This document shows positions 14,731-24,704 of a stretch of DNA of 64,000 nt, piece by piece; the first letter of the stretch is position 1, and each line of letters opens with the position of its first letter. A program made the position numbers and the translations under genes. This stretch comes from Chionoecetes opilio. Its lineage: Eukaryota; Arthropoda; Malacostraca; Decapoda; Majidae. The stretch is from assembly GCA_016584305.1 (NCBI GenBank), contig JACEEZ010023653.1, positions 127,177 through 191,176 of the forward strand. The letters run 5' to 3'. A model generated the notes under the pieces. It saw only the letters and a list, made by a program, of their open reading frames with translations, made no database searches and was not told where the DNA came from.

Positions 14731-14799
14731 GTTAGGAACGAACTCGGGTCACCGAGAACGCCAGTCGGAGACGCTAACCACTCTGCTACCGCCTCCCCA
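14731..14799 (-). mobile_element. Truncated SINE head (GGGGAGGCGG family)
   Basis: On the minus strand this reads GGGGAGGCGGTAGCAGAGTG, then a tRNA-like head with GAGTTCG at the B box. Only about 70 bp remain. Full-length relatives lie at 42392-42702 and 59354-59690. Confidence 0.75.
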
Positions 14800-14929
14800 A
14801 TCATACAGCATATACCTAAATATATAGTAAATTTCTAAGGCAGTTATAATGGAAAGAAGTAAACATCATGAGCTAGTTGTATACTAAATTTTTGTACATA
14901 ATTATATAATTTCCAATGTCTTTAGAATT

Positions 14930-15310
14930 ACCATTTAGTTCTCCGAGTGATGATAACTTGTTACATTGTCTTGAGTGTGAAATTCCTAGCGGGCCTACAA
15001 ACTATGAAGATTTTCGTGATTCATATTTTGAACCTTTAGCTATACACAATGAGAAATATATAATGATTTAGATGTAAATTATTTTTATACACATTTACGA
15101 TACCTTAGTGTTCCGAAATCTAGATGTCTTCTTTGATTTCCTCAACTTCTCTAATTGCAATAGCACAGTTACTCTATTAAGTTTAAATATTCGTTCTATA
15201 CCTTCTAATCTACAATATTTCACTGACTCTGCTTTATCTATAACTAAGCTGGTATGAAAATTGACATTTTGGGTTTCACAGAAACAAGGCTTGACCAAGA
15301 ACTTGGGCAC
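14930..15310 (+). pseudogene. LINE endonuclease N-terminal fragment
   Basis: Translation near 15170-15310 gives LLSLNIRSIPSNLQYF followed by MKIDILGFTETRLDQEL. That is the usual order of the first strand (N-I-R-S) and second strand (GFTETRL) of the AP-type endonuclease in Jockey/CR1-group LINEs. Stops and frame changes between the pieces, and no downstream LINE sequence, mark it as a decayed fragment. It ends abruptly where FLYWCH-like sequence begins. Confidence 0.6.
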
Positions 15311-15500
15311 TGACACACTGACGGAAAAGAGGGAACACAACCACGGCACAGAATCCTACAACCCTTTGACAGACATCCGCAACCGCCTGAAAGAAGCAGC
15401 CTGGGATGACCGAACAAACAACTCCCTTCGTGCCATCTTCAACGATGTCACAAGAAATCATCCAGATGGTGGCAGAGTTGCGTTCGGGTTAGTCGATTAA
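15311..15500 (+). pseudogene. FLYWCH-like zinc-finger tail fragment
   Basis: The open frame 15261-15500 encodes KREHNHG followed by a helix-rich segment with NRLKEAAW and NHPDGGRVAFG. An HNH(G/P) motif followed by such a helix is the usual ending of FLYWCH zinc-finger modules, including those attached to MULE-type transposases. The cysteine half of the finger is absent, because the upstream sequence is LINE endonuclease in a different frame. The assignment is by motif only. Confidence 0.4.
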
Positions 15501-15659
15501 ATAGTAGGTTATTTGTATATGCATCAATGATGAAAGTACGATCAAAGGTTTCTTACAGTGCATCTTCATTTACTTCAAGTGACGTTGAAGCTGCTGCTGA
15601 TTGCCGGTTTAGTCACGGTTAGGTTATAATATTCTCTTGTTCTTATCCTAACCTAATTC

Positions 15660-15905
15660 TGGATGGGTGTGGGGTGATGGGTAATGGGTGAGTGAATGGG
15701 TGTGGTGTGATGGGTAATGGTTGAGTGAATGGGTCCGGGGTGATGGGTAATGGGTGGGTGAATGGGTGTGGGGTGGGTAAGGGGTGAGTGAATGGGTGTG
15801 GGGTGATGGGTAATGGGTGAGTGAGTGGGTGGGGGAAGATGGGTAACGCGTGTGGGGTAATGGGTGAGTGAATGGGTGTGGGGGGGGATGGGTAATGGGT
15901 GAGTG
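15660..15905 (+). repeat. ~33-bp minisatellite (GGGTAATGGGTGAGTGAATG)
   Basis: About seven irregular copies of a G/T-rich unit built from GATGGGTAATGGGTGAGTGA. The reverse complement of the same unit forms an array inside the Helitron-like element at 40465-40725. Confidence 0.9.
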
Positions 15906-16250
15906 GAGGAATTCCCTCCCTTCTTTGATTCCTTCTTTCTTTCCTCGTCAGTTTCTCCTCTGACTATCTTCCTTACTCCTTATTCCTCCTTTCCTTCCCT
16001 CTCTCCCACCTTCCATTATCACCCCATCATCACCAAAAGGAGATGAGATTTCCCCCTCTTTCTGCACGGGCGACTGTCAGAGCCCCCCCGTCCGCTAGGA
16101 TCGCTGCCGTCCATGAAATCAAAATGGCGCGCCATGTTAAATCACCCGAGTGACACCTCTCGGGGAAGCTCTCTGATATTATTCAATTTTGAAAACCCGC
16201 AAGAAATAAAATTAACCAGAGATGTCTTGTTCACCTTTTGGAGGAAGAGA
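15906..16250. other. Intergenic, no gene seen
   Basis: Pyrimidine-rich stretch (15910-16060) followed by apparently single-copy sequence without coding motifs. Confidence 0.5.
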
Positions 16251-16259
16251 GGAAATAGG

Positions 16260-16445
16260 TTAAAAGAACTGAACACCCAGTAGTAACACCACAAGCAACA
16301 AAGGGACTTAACACCCAACAGTAACACCACAAGCAACAAAAGGACTTAACACCCAACAGTAACACCACAAGCAGCAATAGGACTTAACACCCAGCAGTAA
16401 CACCACACGCAACAAAAGGACTTAACACCCAACAGTAACACCATG
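16260..16445 (+). repeat. 38-bp tandem repeat, short array (5 units)
   Basis: Five units of the repeat that forms the large array at 17509-18238 (core ACTTAACACCCARCAGTAAC). The last unit breaks at CCATGTAACG. Confidence 0.93.
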
Positions 16446-16960
16446 TAACGCGAGAAATTACATTAATAGGGGAAGAGATGAAATAACACATAAGTATCAA
16501 TAAGCTAACGAGGAATTTTCCTCCACGCCTCATTCCTGAATCACTGGTTAGGCTTATATTTTAAGCCAGTAGTAATTAGACACGTAGCGAAACGAGGTGA
16601 GAACGGGGAATCTAGGTTAGGATAATTTTAGAAGCAGCTCGACGTTCATTGAGTTAAGTCGCCTGGGGGGAGGTGATATTCTCGCCCTTGGTAAAGGTAT
16701 GTTGTGAAATGTTTGTTAACTAGAGATGTAGACATGACTTACTGGTGATTCCTTTTGTTGACCAGGACTAATAAAGTGTATTACTTAGGGTTCCAAGGTA
16801 GGATGCTGTTGGCGGACCAGGGGGCCAAGCGCTCACAAATTAGCAGAGGGGGCAACCACAACATGTCACAGCCAGCCGTGTGAGGACAAGGAGAAAGAAG
16901 GACATAGAAAAATAAGTGAGAGGGAAACGTTGGAAGTGGGATAGACTACGTATACATTAG
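16446..16960. other. Intergenic spacer between 38-bp arrays
   Basis: No coding or RNA feature seen. Confidence 0.5.
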
Positions 16961-17165
16961 ATTAGGATGACGACTTGAGCATTACATGTGCGTATCGTTA
17001 AGGGGTAACAGTGCGACTGAAGTTACCAGAGATAGTAAACTATATTAGGATGACGACTTGAGCATTACGCATGCGTATCGTTAAAGTGGTGACAGTGCAA
17101 CCGAAGTTACCAAAGATAGTAAACTATATTAGGATAACGACTTGAGCATTTCGCGTGCGTATCGC
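16961..17165 (+). repeat. 83-84-bp tandem repeat, ~2.5 copies
   Basis: Units start at 16961, 17044 and 17128 with ATTAGGATGACGACTTGAGC (last copy GATAACG). Later parts of the unit differ by scattered substitutions. Confidence 0.92.
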
Positions 17166-17408
17166 TAGGAGGGAAGGAAGACTTAATATTAAGATAACTT
17201 GTGAATGTATAATAATTACCAAGTGAGACAGTAAAGAGTTATAATTAGAAATATATTAACGCGTTGTCATTCAGTTTCCAACCAGTAGCCCTACTACTTA
17301 CATATTTTCTTAAATCTTTTATTTTTGTTCATTCATATATTTTTTCCCACTTAATGTGGGTGGTGGCAGCGGAGTAACCAGGACTGTAGAGTACACTCCC
17401 AAGGTGGG

Positions 17409-17495
17409 CACTACATAATGGTTTTACAGAGTAGATGGTCATTTTGACCACTACATAATGGTGACAACGGTGTAGATGGTCATTTTGACCACTAC
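17409..17495 (+). repeat. ~40-bp tandem duplication with GGTCATTTTGACC palindrome
   Basis: ACTACATAATGG recurs at 17410 and 17450 with a partial third copy at 17491. Each unit carries the 13-bp palindrome GGTCATTTTGACC. Confidence 0.85.
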
Positions 17496-17508
17496 AACCA
17501 CAAGCAAC

Positions 17509-18238
17509 AGAAGGACTTAACACCCAGCAGTAACACCACGCGCAACAAAAGGACTTAACACCCAGCAGTAACACCACACGCAACAAAAGGACTTAACACC
17601 CAACAGTAACACCACAAGCAACAAAAGGACTTAACACCCAGCAGTAACACCACAAGCAACAAAAGGACTTAACACCCAGCAGTAACACCACACGCAACAA
17701 AAGGACTTAACACCCAACAGTAACACCACAAGCAACAAAAGGACTTAACACCCAACAGTAACACCACAAGCAACAAAAGGACTTAACACCCAGCAGTAAC
17801 ACCACACGCAACAAAAGGACTTAACACCCAGCAGTATCACCACACGCAACAAAAGGACTTAACACCCAGCAGTAACACCACAAGCAACAAAAGGACTTAA
17901 CACCCAACAGTAACACCACAAGCAACAAAAGGACTTAGCACCCAACAGTAACACCACAAGCAACAAAAGGACTTAACACCCAACAGTAACACCACAAGCA
18001 ACAAAAGGACTTAACACCCAGCAGTAACACCACACGCAACAAAAGGACTTAACACCCAGCAGTAACACCACACGCAACAAAAGGACTTAACACCCAGCAG
18101 TAACACCACAAGCAACAAAAGGACTTAACACCCAACAGTAACACCACAAGCAACAAAAGGACTTAACACCCAACAGTAACACCACAAGCAACAAAAGGAC
18201 TTAACACCCAACAGTAACACCACAAGCAACAAAAGGAA
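17509..18238 (+). repeat. 38-bp satellite array, 19 units with higher-order pattern
   Basis: Nineteen units spaced exactly 38 bp (17521, 17559 ... 18205). Two diagnostic sites vary: CAGCAG or CAACAG, and CACGC or CAAGC. Units 8-13 (from 17787) and 14-19 (from 18015) have the same six-unit series: GC, GC, GA, AA, AA, AA. That is a 228-bp higher-order repeat. Confidence 0.95.
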
Positions 18239-18503
18239 TCAAGTTGCAGAAAACCAACGCAGGGGTGCCGTTGATAAGGCAATTTACCCAAAACACCATC
18301 GGATCGGATCGGAGTGGCGAGTGGCGAGCCTTACGAAAACGCACTATTACGCGCCTTTATTCCTTCCATTTCTGCCTTACATCACGGTGTCCATCAATGT
18401 TAGAGGACCAGCAAGAGTAAGTACGCGTGCATCATTGTCTATGAAAGCCACAGAACGCTACGTAGAGTCGGGGAATAATGAGTGAAAATAAGGTTTGTTT
18501 ACA

Positions 18504-18868
18504 TGGTCTCCACCCAATGCGGCCAACCAAACTATTGTTATACGTATATGTTTATTGTACGTTATGTTTAACATATATAACTATATGTTAAACATCAGAT
18601 ATGTCATAAATTACTAACCTAACCTCACTATAACCCCTAAAAATTACTAACCTAACCTCACTATAACCCCCCTAAAAGTTACTAACCTAACCTCACTATA
18701 ACCCCTAAAAGTTACTATCCTAACCTCACTATAACCCCTAAAAGTTACTAACCTAACCCTACCATAACCCCCTAAAAGTTACTAACCTAACCTCACTATA
18801 ACCCCCTAAAAGTTACTTATATTGCCGTAGGCGGCCGCATTGGGCCCGCGGCCGCATTGGGTATACAC
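18504..18868. mobile_element. MITE-like element carrying a CCTAACCT tandem array
   Basis: The left end GGTCTCCACCCAATGCGGCC is mirrored on the right by GGCCGCATTGGGTATACACC (14-bp core perfect, ends looser). The interior (18611-18816) is about six 33-35-bp units of TTACTAACCTAACCTCACTA. The right arm is duplicated, giving two GCGGCCGC sites at about 18831 and 18848. No target duplication could be fixed. Confidence 0.6.
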
Positions 18869-19084
18869 CGTTTACATCGGGCAGCGAGACATTCCCACAG
18901 GCAGGCATTGTCCAAGCGGTTATCCCCAATCCCTGACATTATTGGTCTTGATAAGGGGTAGTCTACTCTATAGCATTTCCTTAATGAATCGATAATGAGA
19001 AAACATTGGTTTGTGGGGCCGTTGTCACGATAAATTTGGTGCCCGATATATTTGGCCGATGAAATCCAATTACAAAATTACACC
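18869..19084. other. Spacer before LINE A
   Basis: No feature recognised. Confidence 0.4.
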
Positions 19085-19111
19085 GTATTTAGAACAGACT
19101 GAAAGGACAGG

Positions 19112-19889
19112 TCACATGGAGGCCCCATAACATACGTCAGAAACGACGGCATCAAATACTGAAACCTTGCTATCGTACTCCAATGGCCAAGCAGAGGTGT
19201 TATTACTCCACCTAAAGAAACTCTCGCTGATCGTCACAAACATCCACCGGCCTCCACTCTGCAATAAACAAAAGTTCAGCGAGATAATCACGAAAGTGCA
19301 ACAGAAAGCTGAACTCCTACCCCCTCCAGTAACTGACATAATAATTACAGGAGACTTTAACTTTCCTATCATGAGATGGCCGACAGGGACCCTTGAGGGA
19401 GGGAGCCGAGAGGACCAAGAACAAGCAAAAATGCTACAGGACCTCATGGAGCATATCTTCCGGAGTCAAGAAATCCACACAACTACCAGGGGAAACAACA
19501 TTATTGACCTACTATTTACAAAAAAACAAAAAATAATACATGGGTACAGAGCCGAAAAGACAGTACTCTCAGATCATAAACTCATCACAATAACATTGGC
19601 AAAGAACAAGAATACAGAAAGTAACCAAGAGTACACTGGAGAAGAACAAGGATTCAGGAATCTTAACTTCAACAGTGATGAAGCAGACTGGGAAGGAGTA
19701 AGAAATGCCGTAACATCAACAAATTGGGCTGAAAAATTGCGCAACCAAGACCCAAGCAGCATGATGGAAATCATCGTGATTACTGGAAACATGCAACAAG
19801 TACATTCCCAAAAAGAAAAGGAAAGGAGGCAGGTCCCAAATACCCAGGGACAGGAAAATACTCATGAGAAAAAGGACAAAACTGAATAA
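19112..19889 (+). pseudogene. LINE A endonuclease C-terminal half
   Basis: Encodes the back half of an AP-type endonuclease, which nicks target DNA to prime reverse transcription in non-LTR elements. The order of motifs fits the family: GGPITYVRND, NIHRPP, then GDFNFP (metal-binding Asp/Asn) and VLSDHKLI (catalytic Asp-His pair). The N-terminal strands are missing. A stop at about 19155 separates the first strand (TYVRNDGIKY) from the longer open frame that begins at 19167. The frame then runs through a linker to a stop at 19889. Confidence 0.8.
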
Positions 19890-20050
19890 ACAGATGGATA
19901 GAACAGAAAGAGAAAATAAAAAACAAGAAATCTTGACTCAAATAACTGAAATAGAAGAAAATATTCAGAAATCCCATTAATATCAAAGGAAAAGAGAAGA
20001 ATGCAAAGCAATCACAAGCATAAAACTCAACCCAAACTACTTTTTCAGCT

Positions 20051-21411
20051 ATGCCAAAAAGTTGTCAAAAGCATGTGCCGGGTCATTGTGCCCCCATTGG
20101 ACCTTTACTAACACCTGAAGGACAATTGGAAGAAAATGCTGAGAAAATATGCAAACTTCTTGCAGAGCAATACCAGTCAGCCTTCAGCAAACCCGACGAG
20201 GCAAAGAAAGTAACAGACCCACAGACCCTACTTTGTCTGCCAATATCCCCAGACCAAACAACTACTTCAGGCCTGGAAGACATAGAATTCACCCAGGAAG
20301 ATATAATTACGGCAATCAAAGAACTAAAACTGAACTCAGCGCCCGGACCAGATGGCATACCAACAAGTCTATTAATCAAATGCAAAGACAGCATAGCATA
20401 TCCAATCCATTACACATAGTGTGGCGTCACTCGTTGGATACAGGTAAAGTGCCTGACCAGGCAAAGAAAGCCACAATAACCCCAATCTACAAAGGGGGAC
20501 CTAAGGGCTCAGCAAAAAACTACAGACCCGTAGCACTCACCTCACACATGGTGAAAGTGTTTGAAAAAATCATCCAAAACAGGATTTATGCCTTCATGGA
20601 AGAAATAAATCTTCTTAACATTGGCCAGCATGGATTCTGGAAAGGCAGATCCTGCTTATCACAGCTCCTGGCATACCACGACAAACCCCTCCACCACCTC
20701 GCAGAAGGTAAAAACGTCGACACTGTATTCTTGGATTTTGCGAAGGCCTTTGACAAGGTGGACCATGGCATCCTCATACACAAGATCAAGGACCTTGGAA
20801 TAGCAGGAAAAGTGGTTTTATGGCTATACAACTACCTCACACAAAGAACGCAGTCAGTGACGGCAAATGGAGCCATTTCAGAGGAACACAGTGTGGTGAG
20901 CGGTGTCCCCCAAGGGTCTGTGCTAGGACCTCTACTCTTCCTCATCATGATAGGGGACATAGACACAGCAGTGACCAACTCAATAACGGCCTCTTTCGCC
21001 GATGACACCAACATATGTAAAAGCATTGGAGCCAGAGAAGACATCAGCCTTCTCCAAGAGGATCTCGACAAAGTCTATGAATGGGCCAAAATGAACAACA
21101 TTTTATTCAATGGTGAAAAATTCCAACTGCTCAGGAGTGGTACAAATCAAGATACCCTCAACAACATTTCCCTCCTGTCAAGCGAGAAACAAGTGATAGC
21201 CACTAGCCCACATGTAAAATGTCTGGGCATACACCTCAATGCTAATGGCACCTTCCAACACCACATTGAAGAGACCATCAAGAAAGTCAGAAAGATTGCA
21301 GGGTGGATACTAAGAACCTTCTACTCCCGGGAAGAAGAGTGCATGATGAGTATGGAGAGCACTAGTCCAGCCCATCCTGGATTACTGCAGTCAACTGTGG
21401 TCTCCCCATAA
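20051..21411 (+). pseudogene. LINE A reverse transcriptase
   Basis: A first frame (to 20419) carries the RT entry motif LNSAPGPDGIP and then shifts near 20400. The second frame (to 21411) carries KATITPIYKGG, NYRPVALT, HGFWKGRSC, FLDFAKAFDKVDH, GVPQGSVLGPLLF and the catalytic ASFADDTN. The palm is complete with an intact Asp pair (FADD). Another frameshift near 21340-21411 separates the tail. The presence of all RT blocks but at least two frame breaks means it cannot make one protein. Confidence 0.87.
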
Positions 21412-21946
21412 GGCTATGGACATCCAGGCCCTTGAGTCTGTCCAACAATCATTCACTAGGCAAATAAGAGGGATGAAAGAACTCCTACTGGGAAAGACTG
21501 AACAGGCTAGGCCTGTATTTCCAGCAACGACACAGAGAGATACTCCACCATATACATCTGGAAGATCCTAGAAGAAAAAGTACCCAAGCCCTCCAACATC
21601 AACAAAGTGGATACTTACATAAATGAGAGGGCAGGTCGGAAATGCTTCAGGAAAGCTCCACCAACTCAAGCCCCGGCAAGAATCAAGACTTCTCTCAAAC
21701 AGCCTACCCTACAGTGGCCCAAGAACCTTCAACAGCCTCCCAAGAAACATCAGAGACTTCACTGGCTGCTCCGTGGAGAAGTTAAAATCCCAACTGGACG
21801 AATACCTGTGGACAGTCCCTGATGAACCACCAGTGCCGGGTTACACTTCGCTATGTAGAGCACCCACAAACTCCTTACTGGGCCAAGTGAACCTACAGTT
21901 TAGGGACGCTAGGACCGGCTGCAGCGGTAGAACACTACGGCTCTGA
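21360..21946 (+). pseudogene. LINE A C-terminal tail
   Basis: In a different frame the tail resumes with LDYCSQLWSP and SVQQSFTRQIRGMKE, the usual post-RT block of Jockey/CR1-group proteins. A further shift gives GPRTFNSLPRNIRDF and ends with DEYLWTVPDEPPVPGY and a stop at 21946. At least two frameshifts lie inside it. Confidence 0.75.
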
Positions 21947-21988
21947 GGAATTAACCTCTAAACAACAACAAGTATCAAGTAAGTAAGT

Positions 21989-22708
21989 ATTTGGTGTCCA
22001 CGCCGCTGTCGAGCTAAAATCGGCCCCCTTTGTAAATCGTCCCGCGGATGCTTATTTAACCTAAATAACTGCAAAACCTAACACAAACCTATCCTAAACC
22101 AGACCTAAACATAACTTAAATATAACTTAACCTAAACCTAAAAACTATCTATGCCGATCTGAGGGGCAATCTGATAGAAGTTTTTTAAAGTGGTTAAAGG
22201 GATATTATAAAGGAGATGTAGGAAATGTTCTTACGGCTAGTAAGTAGGGTAGAACAAGCAGTAACGTATTCAAGCTGGAAAAGCGTAGATATAAAACGGA
22301 AATAGGGAAAAAATGGGTCATAAGTTGGGTGGTAAATGACTGGCATAGACTCAGTCGTCAGGTGGTTAGTGTGGAGTCAATAAGGAGTTTTAAAAGGAGG
22401 CTAGACAATTTAATGGATGGGGATGGAAGGTGGATGTTGGCTACAGTGTTAAGTAACAGGAACTACCAAGTGTATAGGTCTCACGGCCTCTCGTAGCTTC
22501 CTTGTGTTTTCTTCCCTCAGATCGCCACAGATAGTTTTTTAGGTTTAATTAAAGTTATGTTTAGGTTAGGTTAGGTTTAGGATAGGTTTGTGTTAGGTTT
22601 TGTAGAGTTATTTAGGTTCAATAAGCGTTAGCGGGACGATTTACAAAGGGGGCCAATTTTAGCTCAACACCCGCTACTGCGCATGCGCGGTGGCGGGAGA
22701 CACCAAAT
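21989..22708. mobile_element. Foldback element whose loop is a CR1 fragment
   Basis: The left arm (21989-22160) and right arm (22514-22708) are imperfect reverse complements over about 170-195 bp. The tips are ATTTGGTGTC and GACACCAAAT. The innermost bases GATCTGAGG and CCTCAGATC are exact inverses. Arms are rich in CCTAAACC/GGTTTAGG. The 353-bp loop is LINE sequence. I see no target duplication of the LINE at its borders. Confidence 0.82.
22161..22513 (+). mobile_element. CR1 LINE 3' fragment in foldback loop
   Basis: Collinear with 33780-34130 of LINE B: it shares ATCTGATAGAAG, CTTACGGCT, CAAGCTGGAAAAGCGTAGAT, ATGGATGGGGATG and the terminal GGCCTCTCGTAGCTTCCTTG. It keeps the end of the ORF in broken form and the 3' UTR. 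The terminal TTCTTATG repeat is cut at the palindrome border. Confidence 0.88.
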
Positions 22709-22860
22709 ATATCGGGTAAATAGAAATATCGTCTAAAATCAGTTAAACAATACTATCCTTCACCAAATTAGACATCCCGCAATAGAAGAATGCCTCATTT
22801 ATTGCTGTAATCAAGATACTCGCCCAACAGTGTTGATTTCATTAGATATTTTGGTTCTTA
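22709..22860. other. Spacer before Z copy A
   Basis: Short stretch ending in TTA, the inferred target duplication of Z copy A. Confidence 0.5.
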
Positions 22861-23749
22861 AGCGGCTATCACACGAGGCGTTTCGTCGAACTTTCGTCGA
22901 ACCAAACTGGCATTTGGCTTGACCTATTCGTCGAACACTGACAACACATGTAGCACACGGTTGGGTCAACCGCTTCACCCAACCATAACACAAACAAAGA
23001 GGAAGCGATGACAGTGGGAGGTGCGGAGATTTGTTGTTAATGTTTTAACTTTAGAGGCATATATATACGTAGCTACTGGTGATGAAAAGGGAAGAGGTGA
23101 TTGTTAGAAGAGAACAGCGGCAGATGAAGATGCGTTCATGTGGGCTAAATGGGTTATAGTGGACGAGAACTCCTCGGTCGCTACCATCGTTACCACTTGA
23201 CATTCTTTATATTATTTTTTGCTTAGTATACTGTGCAGTATTAATCCACTTCTGCATGCGTAACCTTAAAAACTTATATACATATTGAAGAAATTATAGA
23301 GTTGTCTAATAATGCATAGACACCCCGACCTGCCCCCCACCCACCCCCATCCCTTAGGAGGTTAGGTTAAGTTTCAGTTATGTTAATATTCTCATCAGGG
23401 GATCGAAGGGGTCGGAGCCCCTCCCGTTAGAAGGTTAGGTTTGGTTAGGTTAGGGTAATAATCCTCCCAGCAAGGCGTGGCAGAGTGGACCACAAATCGA
23501 GTGGCGGGCGGGCAGGCTGCGGGGCGGGGCCACACTTGTTTTCGTATAATTCCGTCACTTCCCTGGTTTCTGAGACACTGACTATTATTTCCTGGCCAAG
23601 TTTTACAGCATTTTCTGATGGAGATACATTGCTATCAATGAAAAAGGTGGCCCTAGGATTTGGTAAGAAAAAAAAACTTTAACAGGTTTCCGGAAAATAA
23701 AAATATCTCCATCTGAAAAAAGCAACAATTTCTGGCCAGGTAAATGTAG

Positions 23750-24286
23750 AGTAAATTTTTACACTAGGACCGAAATTCCCTACACAATTGGGAGTATGGT
23801 TTCTGTTCACCTTAATAGATTCTAAGAAACATTTTCTCTATGAACTTCCGTCGCAAATCACTACTTTCGGAGATATAAGACGTTTTTAATAGGAAGGAGT
23901 GTATATGAGATATGAAAATTAAACTAACCTAACCCCACCTTTAGACTCACTAATCTAACCTAACCTAACCTAATCCCATGCTTTAACCTCCTAACTAAAG
24001 CCAAAATCTGCATTAAAAAAGTGAAGAACAAGGGAAGAACAGAGCAAGGAGTGAGGCGAAGAATGGCAAGGGAAGAACAGAGGCGATGCAGGTCACAAGA
24101 GGAAGAAGAGTGAGGCGGACGTAAACACTTTGTCTCGCCACCCTATGAACAACATGGCATTATCTCCAAAAGTAATGATTTGCGACGGAAGCTCATAGAG
24201 AGAATGTTTCCTAGAATCCAATAAGGTAAACATAAACCATACTCCCAATTGTGTAGGGAATTTCGGTCCTAGTGTAAAATAATACC
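23750..24286. mobile_element. Family-X MITE inside Y
   Basis: Long inverted ends: TTTACACTAGGACCGAAATT with CCCTACACAATTGGGAGTAT inside it, mirrored on the right. The direct repeat AAATGTAG lies at 23742-23749 and 24287-24294. The Y element of Z copy B has the unoccupied site (AAATGTAA at about 26091). Related pieces lie at 29178, 55160, 57610 and 58915. The 8-bp duplication suggests hAT-like integration. Non-coding, with a CCTAACCTAACC run in the middle. Confidence 0.87.
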
Positions 24287-24338
24287 AAATGTAGTCAGTG
24301 TCTCAGTAAAGGACCGCGCAGTCCTCGTCCATTTTTAC

Positions 24339-24704
24339 CTGATCTTGATATTTTACAGGTGGCCTTTTCTTCGTAGGCCAGGCATTTGAATTGGCTGCTC
24401 CTGTAGAGAAAAAAACAACACACAAAAGGGAAACCGAACAAAACAAAACTACATGCAAGCATGCAGTTTTGTTGTCTATTTCTCATACACCACATTCTTT
24501 CCAAAAACTCTTTCACTGTCTCAATCTTCCGTCCCCTTGTCTCACCACACAGTCCCAGCTGCAATAACATCCATTCTCTTCCTGTCCTTTCAACCACCTC
24601 ATTAATTTCACATCTCATTTCAGTCAAAACCACACGCATCATTTCCATTCTCTCCCCGTTATACTTCTCAGATCTCACATTCTCCTAGTACTTAATCGTT
24701 CTAC
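24339..24704 (-). mobile_element. Retro-insertion present only in Z copy A
   Basis: Absent from copy B, where TTTTTACCGCAAAATG is continuous. Here TTTTTAC and CTACCGCAAAATG are split by 366 bp, leaving TAC on both sides. Read on the minus strand it holds a 127-codon open frame (24678 to 24295, running past the insert edge) with ERTGREWMLLQLGLCG and VKEFLERMWCMRNRQQ. I do not recognise the product. It ends in AATATCAAGATCAG, like the ATCAAG-type tails at 50345 and 58870, which suggests a 5'-truncated LINE end. Confidence 0.5.

Larger units (their letters stand above)
19085..21985 (+). mobile_element. LINE A: decayed Jockey/CR1-group retrotransposon
   Basis: A 5'-truncated non-LTR element that keeps the C-terminal half of the endonuclease, the reverse transcriptase and a C-terminal tail, broken by several frameshifts. 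The 3' end reads ...CTCTGAGGAATTAACCTCTAAACAAC. A second copy of this 3' end lies on the minus strand at 29700-29800 and is followed there by a five-fold AAAC tail, which helps define the family terminus. The element sits immediately left of a foldback element. Confidence 0.88.

Noticed and set aside
17509..18238. Possible CRISPR array
   Set aside because: The 38-bp units are contiguous, with no unique spacers, and the genome is eukaryotic. It is a tandem satellite.
18611..18816. Telomere or interstitial telomeric array from CCTAACCT/TTAGG tracts
   Set aside because: The unit is 33-35 bp with other sequence between the CCTAACC motifs, and other tracts lie inside MITEs. There is no uninterrupted TTAGG array.
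19085..21985. Treating LINE A, B or E as domesticated host genes
   Set aside because: They have LINE architecture, 5' truncation, characteristic tails and mostly broken frames. LINE B's open frame is a truncated RT.
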